18,862 nt of DNA from F23-B02 sp963650165 (GCA_963650165.1 CAVJKX010000026.1:1-18862), one strand, 5' to 3'. Shown: positions 6,020 through 15,591, counted from the first letter of the stretch. Numbers and translations: made by a program. The notes: generated by a model not told the origin, from the letters alone.

Positions 6020-8083
6020 ATGATGAACGAAAAGTACGCACCCCTATTCACTCCGTTCAAGATCGGCAATGTCGAGATAAAAAACCGCATTGTCCAGTGT
6101 TCCATGGGCGGTACCTCTCTGTTTGGCTGGCTTGAGCCCTGCCATTTCGACAAAGAGGCTGCATATTTCCTGCTCCAGAGAGCACAGAAGGGCGTTGGCC
6201 TTGTTCTCCCCGGCATGCAGTGTGTCCGTGACACCATGGGCCGCCGCTGGCTGTACCAGAACAAGAGAATGTTCAAGCAGCTCAAGGAGTACATGGTAGA
6301 GTACCACAAGACCGGCTCGAAGCTGTTCATCCAGCTCGCAGGCGGCTTTGGCCGTTCCATGGCAGTTACCCCCTGGATGGTCGTCCTGAACAAGAATCCC
6401 ATCCTCAACAAGATCGCTTCCCCCATCGTCGACGTAAGCTACAGCTGCGCTTCCGCATCTGCAACTCCTAACCGTTGGCAGGAGGATATGCTCTCCCGTC
6501 CTCTGACCGTCAAGGAGATCCACGAGATGGTCGAGGCATTCGGCAAGACCGCAAAGATGCTGCGTGACGCAGGCGTTGACGGCGTTGAGATCCACGCCGT
6601 TCACGAAGGCTACCTGCTTGACCAGTTCACCATGGAGAACTGGAACTGGCGTGAAGACGAGTACGGCGGCTCCTTCGAGAACCGTTTCCGCTTCCCCGTC
6701 GAGATCGTACAGTGCATCAAGAGATACGCCGGCGAAGACTTCCCCGTATCCCTGCGTTACTCCGTCAAGTCCTACACCAAGACCTGGGGCAAGGGCGCAG
6801 TTCCCGGCGAAGAGTTCGTAGAGTGGGGCCGTGACATGCCCGAGTCCGAGAAGGCCATCAAGTACCTCGGCGACGCAGGCTACGACTTCTTCAACTGCGA
6901 TAACGGTACCTACGATGCATGGTACTGGGCACATCCGCCTCAGTACATGCCCGACAACTGCAACCTCAAGGACGTTGAGCACATAAAGAAATTCACCGAC
7001 AAGCCCGTGGCATGCGCAGGCCGTATGCTGCCCGAGACCGCAGCCGAAGAGATCGCTGCCGGCCGTCTGGACGCTGTCGCTATCGCACGTCAGAACCTCG
7101 TCGATCCCGATTGGATCATCAAGATCCAGGAAGGCCGCGAGGACGAGATCAAGCCCTGCATCCGCTGCCACAACGGCTGCTTCAACTTTGCTAAGTACAA
7201 GGGCACCGCAAACATCCAGGGCCTTGAGGACTCCCTGCACCTCGGCCGCTGCGCACTTACTCCTTCGACCATGCAGCACAACCGCTACAAGATCGTTCCG
7301 ACCAAGAACCCCAAGAAGGTCGCTATCATCGGCGCCGGTATCGGCGGCGTAGAGGCAGGCCTGGTTCTGCTCCAGCGCGGCCACAAGCCCGTCGTCTTCG
7401 AGAAGTCCGACCGCATCGGCGGCCTGTTCCTCACTGCTTCCGCAATGAGCTTCAAAGAGAACGACAAGGCTCTCATCACCTGGTATGAGAACGAAGTCAA
7501 GAAGGCCGGTCTCGACATCCGCTTCAACACCGAGATCAACGACCTGGGCATCCTCCGCGGCTACGACGAGATCATCGTTGCTACCGGCGCAGTTCCCAGA
7601 AAGATGCTGATCCCCGGCTTCGAGAAGTGCCTCACCTTCACTCAGCTCCTGCGTGAGAAGTACCCCGTAGGCGACAAGGTGGTCTTCTTCGGCGGCGGCC
7701 AGTCCGCTTGCGAAGCTGCATACGAGATGGTCCTCCAGGGCAAGCACCCGATCATCGTCGAGTACGCAAAGGACCTCGTTCCTGCACAGAACGTCTGCCT
7801 GTCCAACGCTTCCTTCCTGCGTGATGTTCTCGAGTATCACAAGGTTCCCACTTACCTTGAGCATACCATCCGCGAGATCAAGGACAAGACCGTCGTTATC
7901 GCTTCCAAGGACGGCAAGAACGTATTCGAGGTCGAGTACGACAACATCGTAAACGGCATCGGCTTCGTTCCCGCACCTGTCGGCGGCAAGGGCAAGAACA
8001 TCCACCGCGTCGGCGACTGTGTCACCATCGGCAACCTGCGTACCGCTATCTGGCGCGCATGGGACGTCTGCATGAAGATCTAG
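6020..8083 (+). CDS. NADH:flavin oxidoreductase, 2,4-dienoyl-CoA reductase/BaiCD/enoate reductase family
   Basis: Predicted 687-aa three-cofactor enzyme that moves hydride from NAD(P)H through FAD and a 4Fe-4S cluster to FMN, reducing an activated C=C bond (or the reverse). The N-terminal Old Yellow Enzyme barrel (about 5-370) contains KNRIVQCSMG (21-30) and HAVHEGYLLDQF (192-203), followed by DEYGGSFENR. The cluster cysteines are C380, C383, C387 and C411. The FAD/NAD part has GAGIGG (438-443), EKSDRIGG and a second nucleotide site, FGGGQSACEA (557-566). The HEGYL form, with Glu between His and Gly, is as I recall it from clostridial bile-acid (BaiCD/BaiH) and enoate reductases. Substrate cannot be assigned: bile acid, steroid, flavonoid and enoate are all possible. 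It is monocistronic, and its codon use resembles dnaK, suggesting high expression. ATG 6023 is an alternative start. Confidence 0.93.
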   Translation: MMNEKYAPLFTPFKIGNVEIKNRIVQCSMGGTSLFGWLEPCHFDKEAAYFLLQRAQKGVGLVLPGMQCVRDTMGRRWLYQNKRMFKQLKEYMVEYHKTGSKLFIQLAGGFGRSMAVTPWMVVLNKNPILNKIASPIVDVSYSCASASATPNRWQEDMLSRPLTVKEIHEMVEAFGKTAKMLRDAGVDGVEIHAVHEGYLLDQFTMENWNWREDEYGGSFENRFRFPVEIVQCIKRYAGEDFPVSLRYSVKSYTKTWGKGAVPGEEFVEWGRDMPESEKAIKYLGDAGYDFFNCDNGTYDAWYWAHPPQYMPDNCNLKDVEHIKKFTDKPVACAGRMLPETAAEEIAAGRLDAVAIARQNLVDPDWIIKIQEGREDEIKPCIRCHNGCFNFAKYKGTANIQGLEDSLHLGRCALTPSTMQHNRYKIVPTKNPKKVAIIGAGIGGVEAGLVLLQRGHKPVVFEKSDRIGGLFLTASAMSFKENDKALITWYENEVKKAGLDIRFNTEINDLGILRGYDEIIVATGAVPRKMLIPGFEKCLTFTQLLREKYPVGDKVVFFGGGQSACEAAYEMVLQGKHPIIVEYAKDLVPAQNVCLSNASFLRDVLEYHKVPTYLEHTIREIKDKTVVIASKDGKNVFEVEYDNIVNGIGFVPAPVGGKGKNIHRVGDCVTIGNLRTAIWRAWDVCMKI

Positions 8084-8117
8084 TCTCCGTAAGGGCGAAA
8101 ATCGCATAAATCAATTG

Positions 8118-8150
8118 ATCCGGTACGGAAAATTCCGTACCGGATTTTTT
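8118..8150 (+). terminator. Strong intrinsic terminator after the flavin oxidoreductase
   Basis: ATCCGGTACGGAA (8118-8130) pairs perfectly with TTCCGTACCGGAT (8133-8145), followed by T6. It separates the oxidoreductase from the heat-shock operon. Confidence 0.9.
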
Positions 8151-8213
8151 GCACCTTTTTAAAATTGCGAATGAAAATATATAAAAGTTCACACAAAATT
8201 TTTCACAAAAGCC

Positions 8214-8242
8214 TTGACAAGATCGCGAAACGGTGCTATATT
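8214..8242 (+). promoter_or_regulatory. Sigma-A promoter of the hrcA-grpE-dnaK-dnaJ operon
   Basis: TTGACA (8214-8219) and TATATT (8237-8242) are 17 nt apart. The -10 box runs into the CIRCE operator, so bound HrcA would block RNA polymerase directly. Confidence 0.88.
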
Positions 8243-8267
8243 AGCACTCGAAGGCTAAGAGTGCCAG
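8241..8267 (+). promoter_or_regulatory. CIRCE operator (HrcA binding site)
   Basis: The left arm TTAGCACTC (8241-8249) is a perfect match to the CIRCE consensus. After a 9-nt spacer, the right arm GAGTGCCAG (8259-8267) differs from GAGTGCTAA at two positions. It lies at the transcription start, as expected for HrcA repression that is relieved on heat shock. Confidence 0.92.
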
Positions 8268-8290
8268 CAAACGGAGAGCGTGAGTGCAAA

Positions 8291-9388
8291 ATGAGTATAA
8301 GCGACAGAAAAAAGAAAATACTCGGCGCACTGGTCGATGAGTACATCAAAACGGCCGAGCCCGTCGGCAGCAAGGCCATTGCGGGCATCGCCGATCTCGG
8401 ATGCAGCAGCGCAACGATAAGAAACGAGCTCGCTGAGCTCACGGCGCTGGGCTATCTCGAACAGCCGCACACCTCGGCCGGACGCATCCCGACCCCCGCG
8501 GGCTACAGGATGTATGTAAACGAGCTCATGGAAAGGCAGAAGCTTTCCCTTGAGGAGGCGGAGGCGATAAACCGCAGCCTCAACGAAAAGCTCACGCAGC
8601 TTGACGAGCAGATGCGCGACGTCGGAAAGCTTGCATCGCAGCTGACCGATTATCCGGCGCTTGCCCTTGCGGCCTACGCTCCGGCGACGATAAAGCGCTT
8701 TGACCTTATTTATATTGATGCCAACACCTTCATAATCGTTGTGATGCTCAGCAACAACACGGTCAAGAACAAGCTTGTCAATCTCCCGGTGTCGGTCGAT
8801 CAGCAGATGATCCAGAAGCTTGCGACGCTGTTCAACGCGAACTTCACCGGCATATCGAGCGACAAGGTCACGCCGCTGCTGATATCCTCGACAGAGCGCG
8901 CGGCGGGCGATACCATGGGGCTTGCGGCGGTCATAGCGTCGTTTACGCTTGAAACGCTCGAAAGCCAGCACGGGATCGAGGCCTATGTGACGGGCGAGAA
9001 CAGGCTGCTCAGCCAGCCGGAGTTCCGCGACCCGGACAAGGCGCACAAGCTGATGAATTACCTCGCCGACGGCGGCCACGTCATAGCGGACGCGGAAAGC
9101 GGCCTGTTCGACGGTGACTCGGAGGTGCGCGTGCTCATAGGGCCCGAAAACATCGCCGAGGAGCTCAAGGACTCCAGCGTTGTAATAGCAAGCTATGATA
9201 TGGGCGATAATACCAAAGGACTCATAGGCGTCGTGGGGCCGACGAGAATGGATTATTCCGCGGTCGCCGCAAAGCTGAGTTTTCTCGCTGCGGGGCTGTC
9301 AAGGCGGCTCGGCGGCGGAGGCGCTCCCCCCTCGGGGATGCACAATAAGCTTATAATCAAGGGAGATGACATAATAGATGAGCAGTAA
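8291..9388 (+). CDS. hrcA: Heat-inducible transcription repressor HrcA
   Basis: Predicted 365-aa repressor that binds the CIRCE site just upstream and so autoregulates the operon; in the family, GroE assists its folding and couples it to protein stress. The N-terminal winged-helix domain (about 1-80) has the typical DRKKKILGALVDEYI, EPVGSKAI, SSATIRNELAELTALGYLEQPHTSAGR-type segment and PTPAGYRMYV. The middle and C-terminal parts include the IGPENIAEELKDSSVVIASY and GVVGPTRMDY patterns that mark the family end. ATG 8291 is chosen because relatives begin at this helix and everything upstream is promoter and operator; GGAGAG (8273-8278) is 12 nt away, rather far. Its last 11 nt overlap grpE. 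Confidence 0.97.
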   Translation: MSISDRKKKILGALVDEYIKTAEPVGSKAIAGIADLGCSSATIRNELAELTALGYLEQPHTSAGRIPTPAGYRMYVNELMERQKLSLEEAEAINRSLNEKLTQLDEQMRDVGKLASQLTDYPALALAAYAPATIKRFDLIYIDANTFIIVVMLSNNTVKNKLVNLPVSVDQQMIQKLATLFNANFTGISSDKVTPLLISSTERAAGDTMGLAAVIASFTLETLESQHGIEAYVTGENRLLSQPEFRDPDKAHKLMNYLADGGHVIADAESGLFDGDSEVRVLIGPENIAEELKDSSVVIASYDMGDNTKGLIGVVGPTRMDYSAVAAKLSFLAAGLSRRLGGGGAPPSGMHNKLIIKGDDIIDEQ

Positions 9389-9980
9389 AAAGGAAAAAAA
9401 CGAGCAGGAACAGATCGGGGAAACCGAAGTAAAGGAAGAAACGGTCGAGACTGCCGCTGACGATATAAAGCAGGAGGCTCCGGAGGAGTCGAAGGAAAGC
9501 AAAAAAGAAAAGAAGCAGAAGAAGGAGAGCAAAAAAGAAGCCGAGCTCAAGGAGACGGCCGAGAAGCTTATCCAGGCGGAAAAGGAAAAGTACCTCAGGC
9601 TCTGTGCCGAGTACGACAATTTCCGCAAGCGCAGCCAGAAGGAGCGCGAGAGCCTGTACGCCGATATAAAGGCGGACACGCTGCTCAAGTTCCTGCCGGT
9701 GTACGACAATCTTGAGCGCGCGCTGGCTACCCCGACTGCCGACGAAGCGTACCGCAAGGGCGTGGAAATGACGATGGTCCAGTTCAACCAGACCCTCGAA
9801 AAGCTCGGCATAACGGAGATCGAAGCGCTCGGAAAGCCCTTTGACCCGAATGTTCACAACGCGGTCATGCACGTCGAGGACGAGTCCTTCGGCGAAAACG
9901 AGGTCGTCGAGGTGTTCCAGAAGGGCTTCAGGCTCAATGACAAGGTGATCCGCTTCGCTATGGTCAAAGTAGCGAACTGA
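9378..9980 (+). CDS. grpE: Nucleotide exchange factor GrpE
   Basis: Predicted 200-aa cytoplasmic cochaperone that dimerises through a long coiled coil and speeds ADP release from DnaK. Residues 1-55 are a highly charged Lys/Glu-rich tail. The coiled coil (about 55-110) contains LRLCAEYDNFRKRSQKE, followed by KFLPVYDNLERAL and the C-terminal beta wing with GEVVEVFQKGF-like sequence (ENEVVEVFQKGFRLNDKVIR). The length is usual for Bacillota. ATG 9378 overlaps the hrcA end by 11 nt, with AAGGGAG (9359-9365) upstream, so translation is probably coupled. Confidence 0.97.
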   Translation: MSSKKEKNEQEQIGETEVKEETVETAADDIKQEAPEESKESKKEKKQKKESKKEAELKETAEKLIQAEKEKYLRLCAEYDNFRKRSQKERESLYADIKADTLLKFLPVYDNLERALATPTADEAYRKGVEMTMVQFNQTLEKLGITEIEALGKPFDPNVHNAVMHVEDESFGENEVVEVFQKGFRLNDKVIRFAMVKVAN

Positions 9981-10014
9981 TTATATTAATTAAGTATATT
10001 ATTGATTTTCAAAT

Positions 10015-10020
10015 AGGAGG
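10015..10020 (+). promoter_or_regulatory. Strong ribosome binding site of dnaK
   Basis: AGGAGG lies 9 nt before the dnaK ATG inside a 49-nt AT-rich spacer without a terminator. It is the best-matching site of the operon, consistent with DnaK being made in excess over GrpE and DnaJ. Confidence 0.75.
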
Positions 10021-10029
10021 ATTTATATT

Positions 10030-11877
<1,848 letters not shown>

Positions 11878-11898
11878 TTTTAATCCCCCCCGCTTATT

Positions 11899-11927
11899 AT
11901 ATGGGCGCACCGTAAGTGCGCCCATAT
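11899..11927 (+). other. Stable hairpin between dnaK and dnaJ
   Basis: ATATGGGCGCAC (11899-11910) pairs with GTGCGCCCATAT (11916-11927) around CGTAA, a 12-bp stem with no T-run after it. It is unlikely to be a full terminator. It more likely stabilises or processes the dnaK mRNA end and lowers dnaJ expression relative to dnaK. Confidence 0.6.
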
Positions 11928-11958
11928 TAGGCGTTTAAAAATGAGGTGAATTTATCCC

Positions 11959-13095
11959 ATGGCAGATAAAAGAGATTATTATGAGGTGCTCGGCGTGTCC
12001 AAGGACGCGACCGATGATCAGCTCAAAAAAGCATACAGAAAGCTTGCCAAAGAAAATCACCCCGATCTTCATCCCGGCGACAAGGAGTGCGAAGCGCGGT
12101 TTAAAGAGATAAACGAGGCCTATGAGGTCCTTTCCGATGCCGATAAGCGCGCAAAGTACGACCGTTTCGGCCATGCGGCCTTTGACCCCAGTCAGGGCTA
12201 CGGAGGCAGCGGCTTCGGCGGCTTCGGCGATTTCGGAGGTTTCAGTGATTTCGGCGGCTTCGGCGATATATTCGGCGACATTTTCGGCTTCGGCGGAGGC
12301 GGCGGCAAGAATCCGAACGCTCCGCGCAAGGGCGAAAACCTGCGCACAAACGTCAATATCAAGTTTGAGGAAGCGGCCTTCGGCGTTAAGAAGGACGTTT
12401 TCGTGACGCGCGTCGAGCAGTGCCCCGACTGTAAGGGCACGGGCTGCGCCAGCGGTACGACCGCCGAGGTCTGCCCCGACTGCAAGGGCACGGGCCAGGT
12501 CAAGACCACCCAGCGCACGCCCTTCGGCATGATGCAGCAGAACACGCGCTGCAATAAGTGCAAGGGCCGCGGCAAGATCATCCACAGCCCCTGCGGCACC
12601 TGTCACGGCATCGGCAGCATCCGCCGCCAGCACAAGGTCAGTATCAGCATCCCCGCCGGTATCGACGACGGACAGACCATATCCCTGCGCGGTCAGGGCA
12701 GCGCCGGAACAAACGGCGGCCCGGCCGGCGATCTGCTGGTAACGGTGCTTGTACAGCCCCACGCGAGATTTGAGCGCGACGGCGCGTCGGTGCTTTTAAA
12801 TCAGGAGATATCCTTTGCGACCGCGGCACTCGGCGCGGAGATCGAGGTGCCGACGCTCGACGGCAAGGTCAAGCTCAACATACCCGAGGGCACGCAGACC
12901 GGCACGACCTTCCGCCTCAAGGGCAAGGGCATACCCTTCCTGCGCTCCGGCGGCAGAGGCGACCAGTTCGTGACCGTCAAGGTCGCGGTGCCAAAGAAGC
13001 TCACCGCGGCGCAGAAGGAAGCTCTGCGCGGCTTCGCCTCCTCCCTCGGCGAGACCGTAGAGAGCAAAAGCGGCATGTTCGGCAAGCGCAAATAA
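11959..13095 (+). CDS. dnaJ: Chaperone protein DnaJ (Hsp40)
   Basis: Predicted 378-aa type I J-protein that delivers clients to DnaK and stimulates its ATPase. The J domain (1-70) carries HPD at 34-36. A Gly/Phe-rich stretch (about 77-116) holds repeated GGFGDFGG-type units. Four zinc motifs follow: CPDCKGTG (155-162), CPDCKGTG (172-179), CNKCKGRG (198-205) and CGTCHGIG (212-219). The C-terminal substrate-binding domains include GDLLVTVLV and RSGGRGDQFVTVKV. All features of full-length DnaJ are present. AGGTGA (11943-11948) is the ribosome site, 10 nt before ATG 11959. It is the last gene of the operon. Confidence 0.98.
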   Translation: MADKRDYYEVLGVSKDATDDQLKKAYRKLAKENHPDLHPGDKECEARFKEINEAYEVLSDADKRAKYDRFGHAAFDPSQGYGGSGFGGFGDFGGFSDFGGFGDIFGDIFGFGGGGGKNPNAPRKGENLRTNVNIKFEEAAFGVKKDVFVTRVEQCPDCKGTGCASGTTAEVCPDCKGTGQVKTTQRTPFGMMQQNTRCNKCKGRGKIIHSPCGTCHGIGSIRRQHKVSISIPAGIDDGQTISLRGQGSAGTNGGPAGDLLVTVLVQPHARFERDGASVLLNQEISFATAALGAEIEVPTLDGKVKLNIPEGTQTGTTFRLKGKGIPFLRSGGRGDQFVTVKVAVPKKLTAAQKEALRGFASSLGETVESKSGMFGKRK

Positions 13096-13107
13096 GATTT
13101 TTCGTTG

Positions 13108-13135
13108 AAAAAGGCGGTTTAGACCGCCTTTTTTT
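13108..13135 (+). terminator. Intrinsic terminator of the heat-shock operon
   Basis: GGCGGT (13113-13118) pairs with ACCGCC (13123-13128) around TTAG, flanked by A5 and T7, so it may also act in reverse. Confidence 0.9.
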
Positions 13136-13154
13136 AATTTTGACTGACGAAAAA

Positions 13155-13183
13155 TTGACAAATTGACAATAATATATTAAAAT
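13155..13183 (+). promoter_or_regulatory. Sigma-A promoter of the MarR gene
   Basis: TTGACA (13155-13160) and TAAAAT (13178-13183) are 17 nt apart. A second TTGACA (13163-13168) forms an 8-nt direct repeat with the first. Confidence 0.75.
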
Positions 13184-13237
13184 AGTTCAAAAACCGCAAC
13201 CGTTGCCGTCCGTTTAATTATGAAAGGGGAGGTCAGA

Positions 13238-13681
13238 GTGCTGCAAGATAATTTCCTGGAAGTGTATGATAAGTTTAAGCTGGAGTTTTTCCGGCGCATA
13301 TTTGAGCTCGTGCGCGAGCGCGAGGGCTCGCTGTCGGCCATGGAGGCGTTTTCAATCGAGGTCATCCACGCCCTGAACGAGCCGACGATCGGCCGCTTTG
13401 CCGAATTTCTGAACATTTCGCAGTCAAACGCGACCTATAAGGTCAACAGCCTCATCAAAAAGGGCTATCTCAAAAAGCAGAACTCCGACACCGACCGCAG
13501 GGAATATCATCTCGTCCTGTCGGAAAAATATTACAACTACACGGATATCATGCGAAGCTACGTCAAAACCGTCCTCGGCCGAATAGAGGACAGCTTCTCG
13601 TCCGACGAGATCGAGCTTTTCTCCGACATGCTCAAGCGCATCTCGGCCGAAATGATGCCCGAGGCGGACAATTTTGAATAA
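13238..13681 (+). CDS. MarR-family winged-helix transcriptional regulator
   Basis: Predicted 147-aa DNA-binding regulator; MarR proteins act as dimers on palindromic operators and usually respond to small phenolic or organic ligands. The recognition part is visible as TIGRFAEFLNISQSNATYKVNSLIKKGYLKKQ-type sequence (about residues 45-77), followed by the wing SDTDRREYHLVLSEK (about 78-92) with the conserved Asp-Arg-Arg. Flanking helices would form the dimer interface. GTG 13238 is chosen because GGGGAGG (13226-13232) lies 5 nt upstream, whereas ATG 13220 has no ribosome site. It has its own promoter and terminator and precedes the AcnX genes on the same strand, which makes them plausible targets. 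The ligand is unknown. Confidence 0.88.
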   Translation: MLQDNFLEVYDKFKLEFFRRIFELVREREGSLSAMEAFSIEVIHALNEPTIGRFAEFLNISQSNATYKVNSLIKKGYLKKQNSDTDRREYHLVLSEKYYNYTDIMRSYVKTVLGRIEDSFSSDEIELFSDMLKRISAEMMPEADNFE

Positions 13682-13687
13682 TGCAGG

Positions 13688-13715
13688 AAAGAGAGCGGTA
13701 ACGCTCTCTTTTTTT
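13688..13715 (+). terminator. Intrinsic terminator after the MarR gene
   Basis: GAGAGCG (13691-13697) pairs with CGCTCTC (13702-13708) around a GTAA tetraloop, followed by T7. Confidence 0.9.
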
Positions 13716-13724
13716 GTGCAAATT

Positions 13725-13788
13725 GGTATACATTTGAGGTAAATTGCGGGGTGCTCTTGTTGACATTATCAGACGCAGGGTATACAAT
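13725..13788 (+). promoter_or_regulatory. AcnX promoter with paired GGTATACA sites
   Basis: TTGACA (13760-13765) and TACAAT (13783-13788) are 17 nt apart. GGTATACA, with a palindromic GTATAC core, occurs at 13725-13732 and again at 13779-13786 overlapping the -10 box; the copies start 54 bp apart. The pair could be an operator for the MarR protein encoded just upstream. The boxes are seen; the regulation is inferred. Confidence 0.6.
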
Positions 13789-13830
13789 AAATATATGTTA
13801 ATTCAATAACGAAAAAGGAAGTGACGGAAC

Positions 13831-15114
13831 ATGAAGCTTACGCCCGAACAGCAGGCGCTGCTTGACGGCGAAAAGGGAGAGACCATGGCGAAGGTCGTAA
13901 AGACCCTTGTCATGTACGGCGATACCTTCGGCGCGGAGAGGATGGTACCGATAAGCTCAAAGTACGGCCACACGGTCATCAGCTTCGGCCTGAAGGTCAT
14001 GAAGCCGGTGTATGATCTGTATCAGGAGATCATCGACTCCGGACTTGCGTCCGGCCAGAAGTTCACCGCCGACCCCAAGCCGCTGGATAAGCATGTGCCC
14101 AGCAGCCTGATAGAGGATCTTGTGTTCAAAAAATTCATGTACACCTATCAGGACAGCTATGAGCAGCAGCTGCGCGAGCTCGGCATTACGAGCGACGACG
14201 ACTACACCTGCACCTGCTATCTCGATCAGGTCGGCAACAAGCCCGCTGAGGGCGAGGTGCTCTCGTGGGCGGAGTCCTCGGCGGTCGTTTACGCAAACTC
14301 CGTGCTCGGCGCGAGGTGCAACCGCAACTCCGGCATGATAGAGCTCATGGGCTCGATAGCCGGCTTCGTGCCCGAGTTCGGCCTGCTGCTGGACGAAAAC
14401 CGCAAAGCGACCTGGGTGGTGGAGCTGAAATGCTCCGAAAAGCCCGACGCGCAGCTTCTGGGCTCTGCCGTCGGCATGAAGGTCATGGAGGAGGTCCCGT
14501 ATGTAAAGGGACTGGATAAGTGGCTGGGCACGACGCTCGACGAGGAGGCCTGCACCTACCTCAAGGACTTCGGCGCCGCCACCGCGTCCAACGGCGCGGT
14601 CGGTCTGTATCACATCGAAAACCTCACGCCCGAGGCCGTCGGGCAGGGCGAGGGCATAATCGCAGAGGGTGCGCAGACCTACGTCATCGACGATGCGGAG
14701 CTTGCGCGCGTCAAGGCGAGCTACCCCGTTATCTGGAAAAATCCCGATGCCGAGCCGCAGCTGTGCTTTGTCGGCTGCCCGCACATGACGCTCCGGCAGC
14801 TCATTGACTGGACGACCGCCGTCGGCCGCGAGCTGAACAAAAACGGCCTGAAAAAGGTCACGGTGCCCACGGTGTTCACGGCCTCAACGCCCGTTATAAA
14901 GGAGTTTCAGAAAACGCCGTACTACAAGCAGCTCAGGCGTCAGGGCATCATACTCAGCTATATCTGCCCGCTCATGTATATGAATAACCCCCTGTGCAAG
15001 AAGAAGGCTGTCATCACCTCGTCGAACAAGCTGCGCACCTACACCAGCGCGCGCTACTACACCGAGGCCGAGATTCTGCACACCGTCACGACGAAGAGGG
15101 AGGGCAAGAAATGA
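13831..15114 (+). CDS. Aconitase X (AcnX) large, catalytic subunit
   Basis: Predicted 427-aa catalytic subunit of an AcnX-type dehydratase. Characterised members dehydrate cis-3-hydroxy-L-proline (bacteria) or mevalonate 5-phosphate (archaea). It starts with the family pattern LTPEQQALLDGEKGETMAKV and has MVPISSKYGHTV (38-49), EVLSWAESSAVVYANSVLGARCNR (about 142-165), FVGCPHMTLRQLIDWT (313-328) and a C-terminal region with YICPLM and SSNKLRTYTSARYY. Candidate iron-sulfur ligands are C163, C316 and C379. C163 sits where I recall a Thr in many AcnX proteins (GARTNR). The start has AAGGAA (13815-13820) 10 nt upstream. The gene overlaps the small subunit by ATGA. The substrate is not known; no proline or mevalonate gene is near. 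Confidence 0.88.
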   Translation: MKLTPEQQALLDGEKGETMAKVVKTLVMYGDTFGAERMVPISSKYGHTVISFGLKVMKPVYDLYQEIIDSGLASGQKFTADPKPLDKHVPSSLIEDLVFKKFMYTYQDSYEQQLRELGITSDDDYTCTCYLDQVGNKPAEGEVLSWAESSAVVYANSVLGARCNRNSGMIELMGSIAGFVPEFGLLLDENRKATWVVELKCSEKPDAQLLGSAVGMKVMEEVPYVKGLDKWLGTTLDEEACTYLKDFGAATASNGAVGLYHIENLTPEAVGQGEGIIAEGAQTYVIDDAELARVKASYPVIWKNPDAEPQLCFVGCPHMTLRQLIDWTTAVGRELNKNGLKKVTVPTVFTASTPVIKEFQKTPYYKQLRRQGIILSYICPLMYMNNPLCKKKAVITSSNKLRTYTSARYYTEAEILHTVTTKREGKK

Positions 15115-15551
15115 AGACTTTCAAAGGAAGAGTGGTCGTCCCCGGCACATGCACGGCCGAGGCGCTCGTGTCCCACGGCGGCTTCAACACGCTCGCCTCG
15201 TATCAGATGGGCATGATGTTCGGCGATAAGCAGATGAAGTGCGGCGACCAGAACAACGCCGAGATATACAAAAAGCCCATGATCGGCAAGGCGCTGTGCC
15301 TTCCGATGACCATTGGCTCAACGACCGGCGGCATGGTGCTGTTCACGGTCTGCGCCCTCGGCAAGCAGGCCGCGTGCATGCTGTTTTCAAAGCCGATAGA
15401 CCCGCTGGCCGCCTCCGGCGCAATACTCGGCGACGTGTGGACGGACGCGCAGATGCCCGTTGTCGACAGTCTGGGCGACGAGTTCCTCGAATACGTCAAA
15501 ACCGGCGCGAAGATCAGCGTCAAGCCCGACGGCGTCGTCGAGGTGGAGTAA
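15111..15551 (+). CDS. Aconitase X swivel (small) subunit, DUF126
   Basis: Predicted 146-aa swivelling domain that closes over the large subunit to complete the AcnX active site. Family features are FKGRVVVPGTCTAEALVS at the start, the GKALCLPMTIGSTTGG core, ACMLFSKPIDPLAASGAILGDV (about 84-105) and a final MPVVDSL. In single-chain AcnX enzymes this domain is fused to the large one; here it is separate, the split type. ATG 15111 overlaps the large-subunit stop (ATGA), with a GGGAGGG ribosome site just upstream, so synthesis is translationally coupled for 1:1 assembly. Confidence 0.88.
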   Translation: MKTFKGRVVVPGTCTAEALVSHGGFNTLASYQMGMMFGDKQMKCGDQNNAEIYKKPMIGKALCLPMTIGSTTGGMVLFTVCALGKQAACMLFSKPIDPLAASGAILGDVWTDAQMPVVDSLGDEFLEYVKTGAKISVKPDGVVEVE

Positions 15552-15560
15552 AATCAAAAC

Positions 15561-15591
15561 GAAAAAGCTCAGGTGTGACCTGAGCTTTTTC
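15561..15591. terminator. Bidirectional terminator between converging acnX and tdk genes
   Basis: AAAAAGCTCAGGT (15562-15574) pairs with ACCTGAGCTTTTT (15578-15590) around a 3-nt loop. A- and T-runs on both sides suit both strands. Confidence 0.9.

Noticed and set aside
6020..8083. Calling the flavoenzyme baiCD or a bile-acid 7-dehydroxylation locus
   Set aside because: Motifs fit the wider family, but no other bai gene is present in the window and the substrate cannot be read from sequence.
6044..8107. Very long open frame antisense to the flavin oxidoreductase (687 codons)
   Set aside because: It mirrors the biased codon use of the sense gene, whose third positions avoid antisense stops. 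The sense strand has full family motifs, promoter and ribosome site; the antisense product has none.
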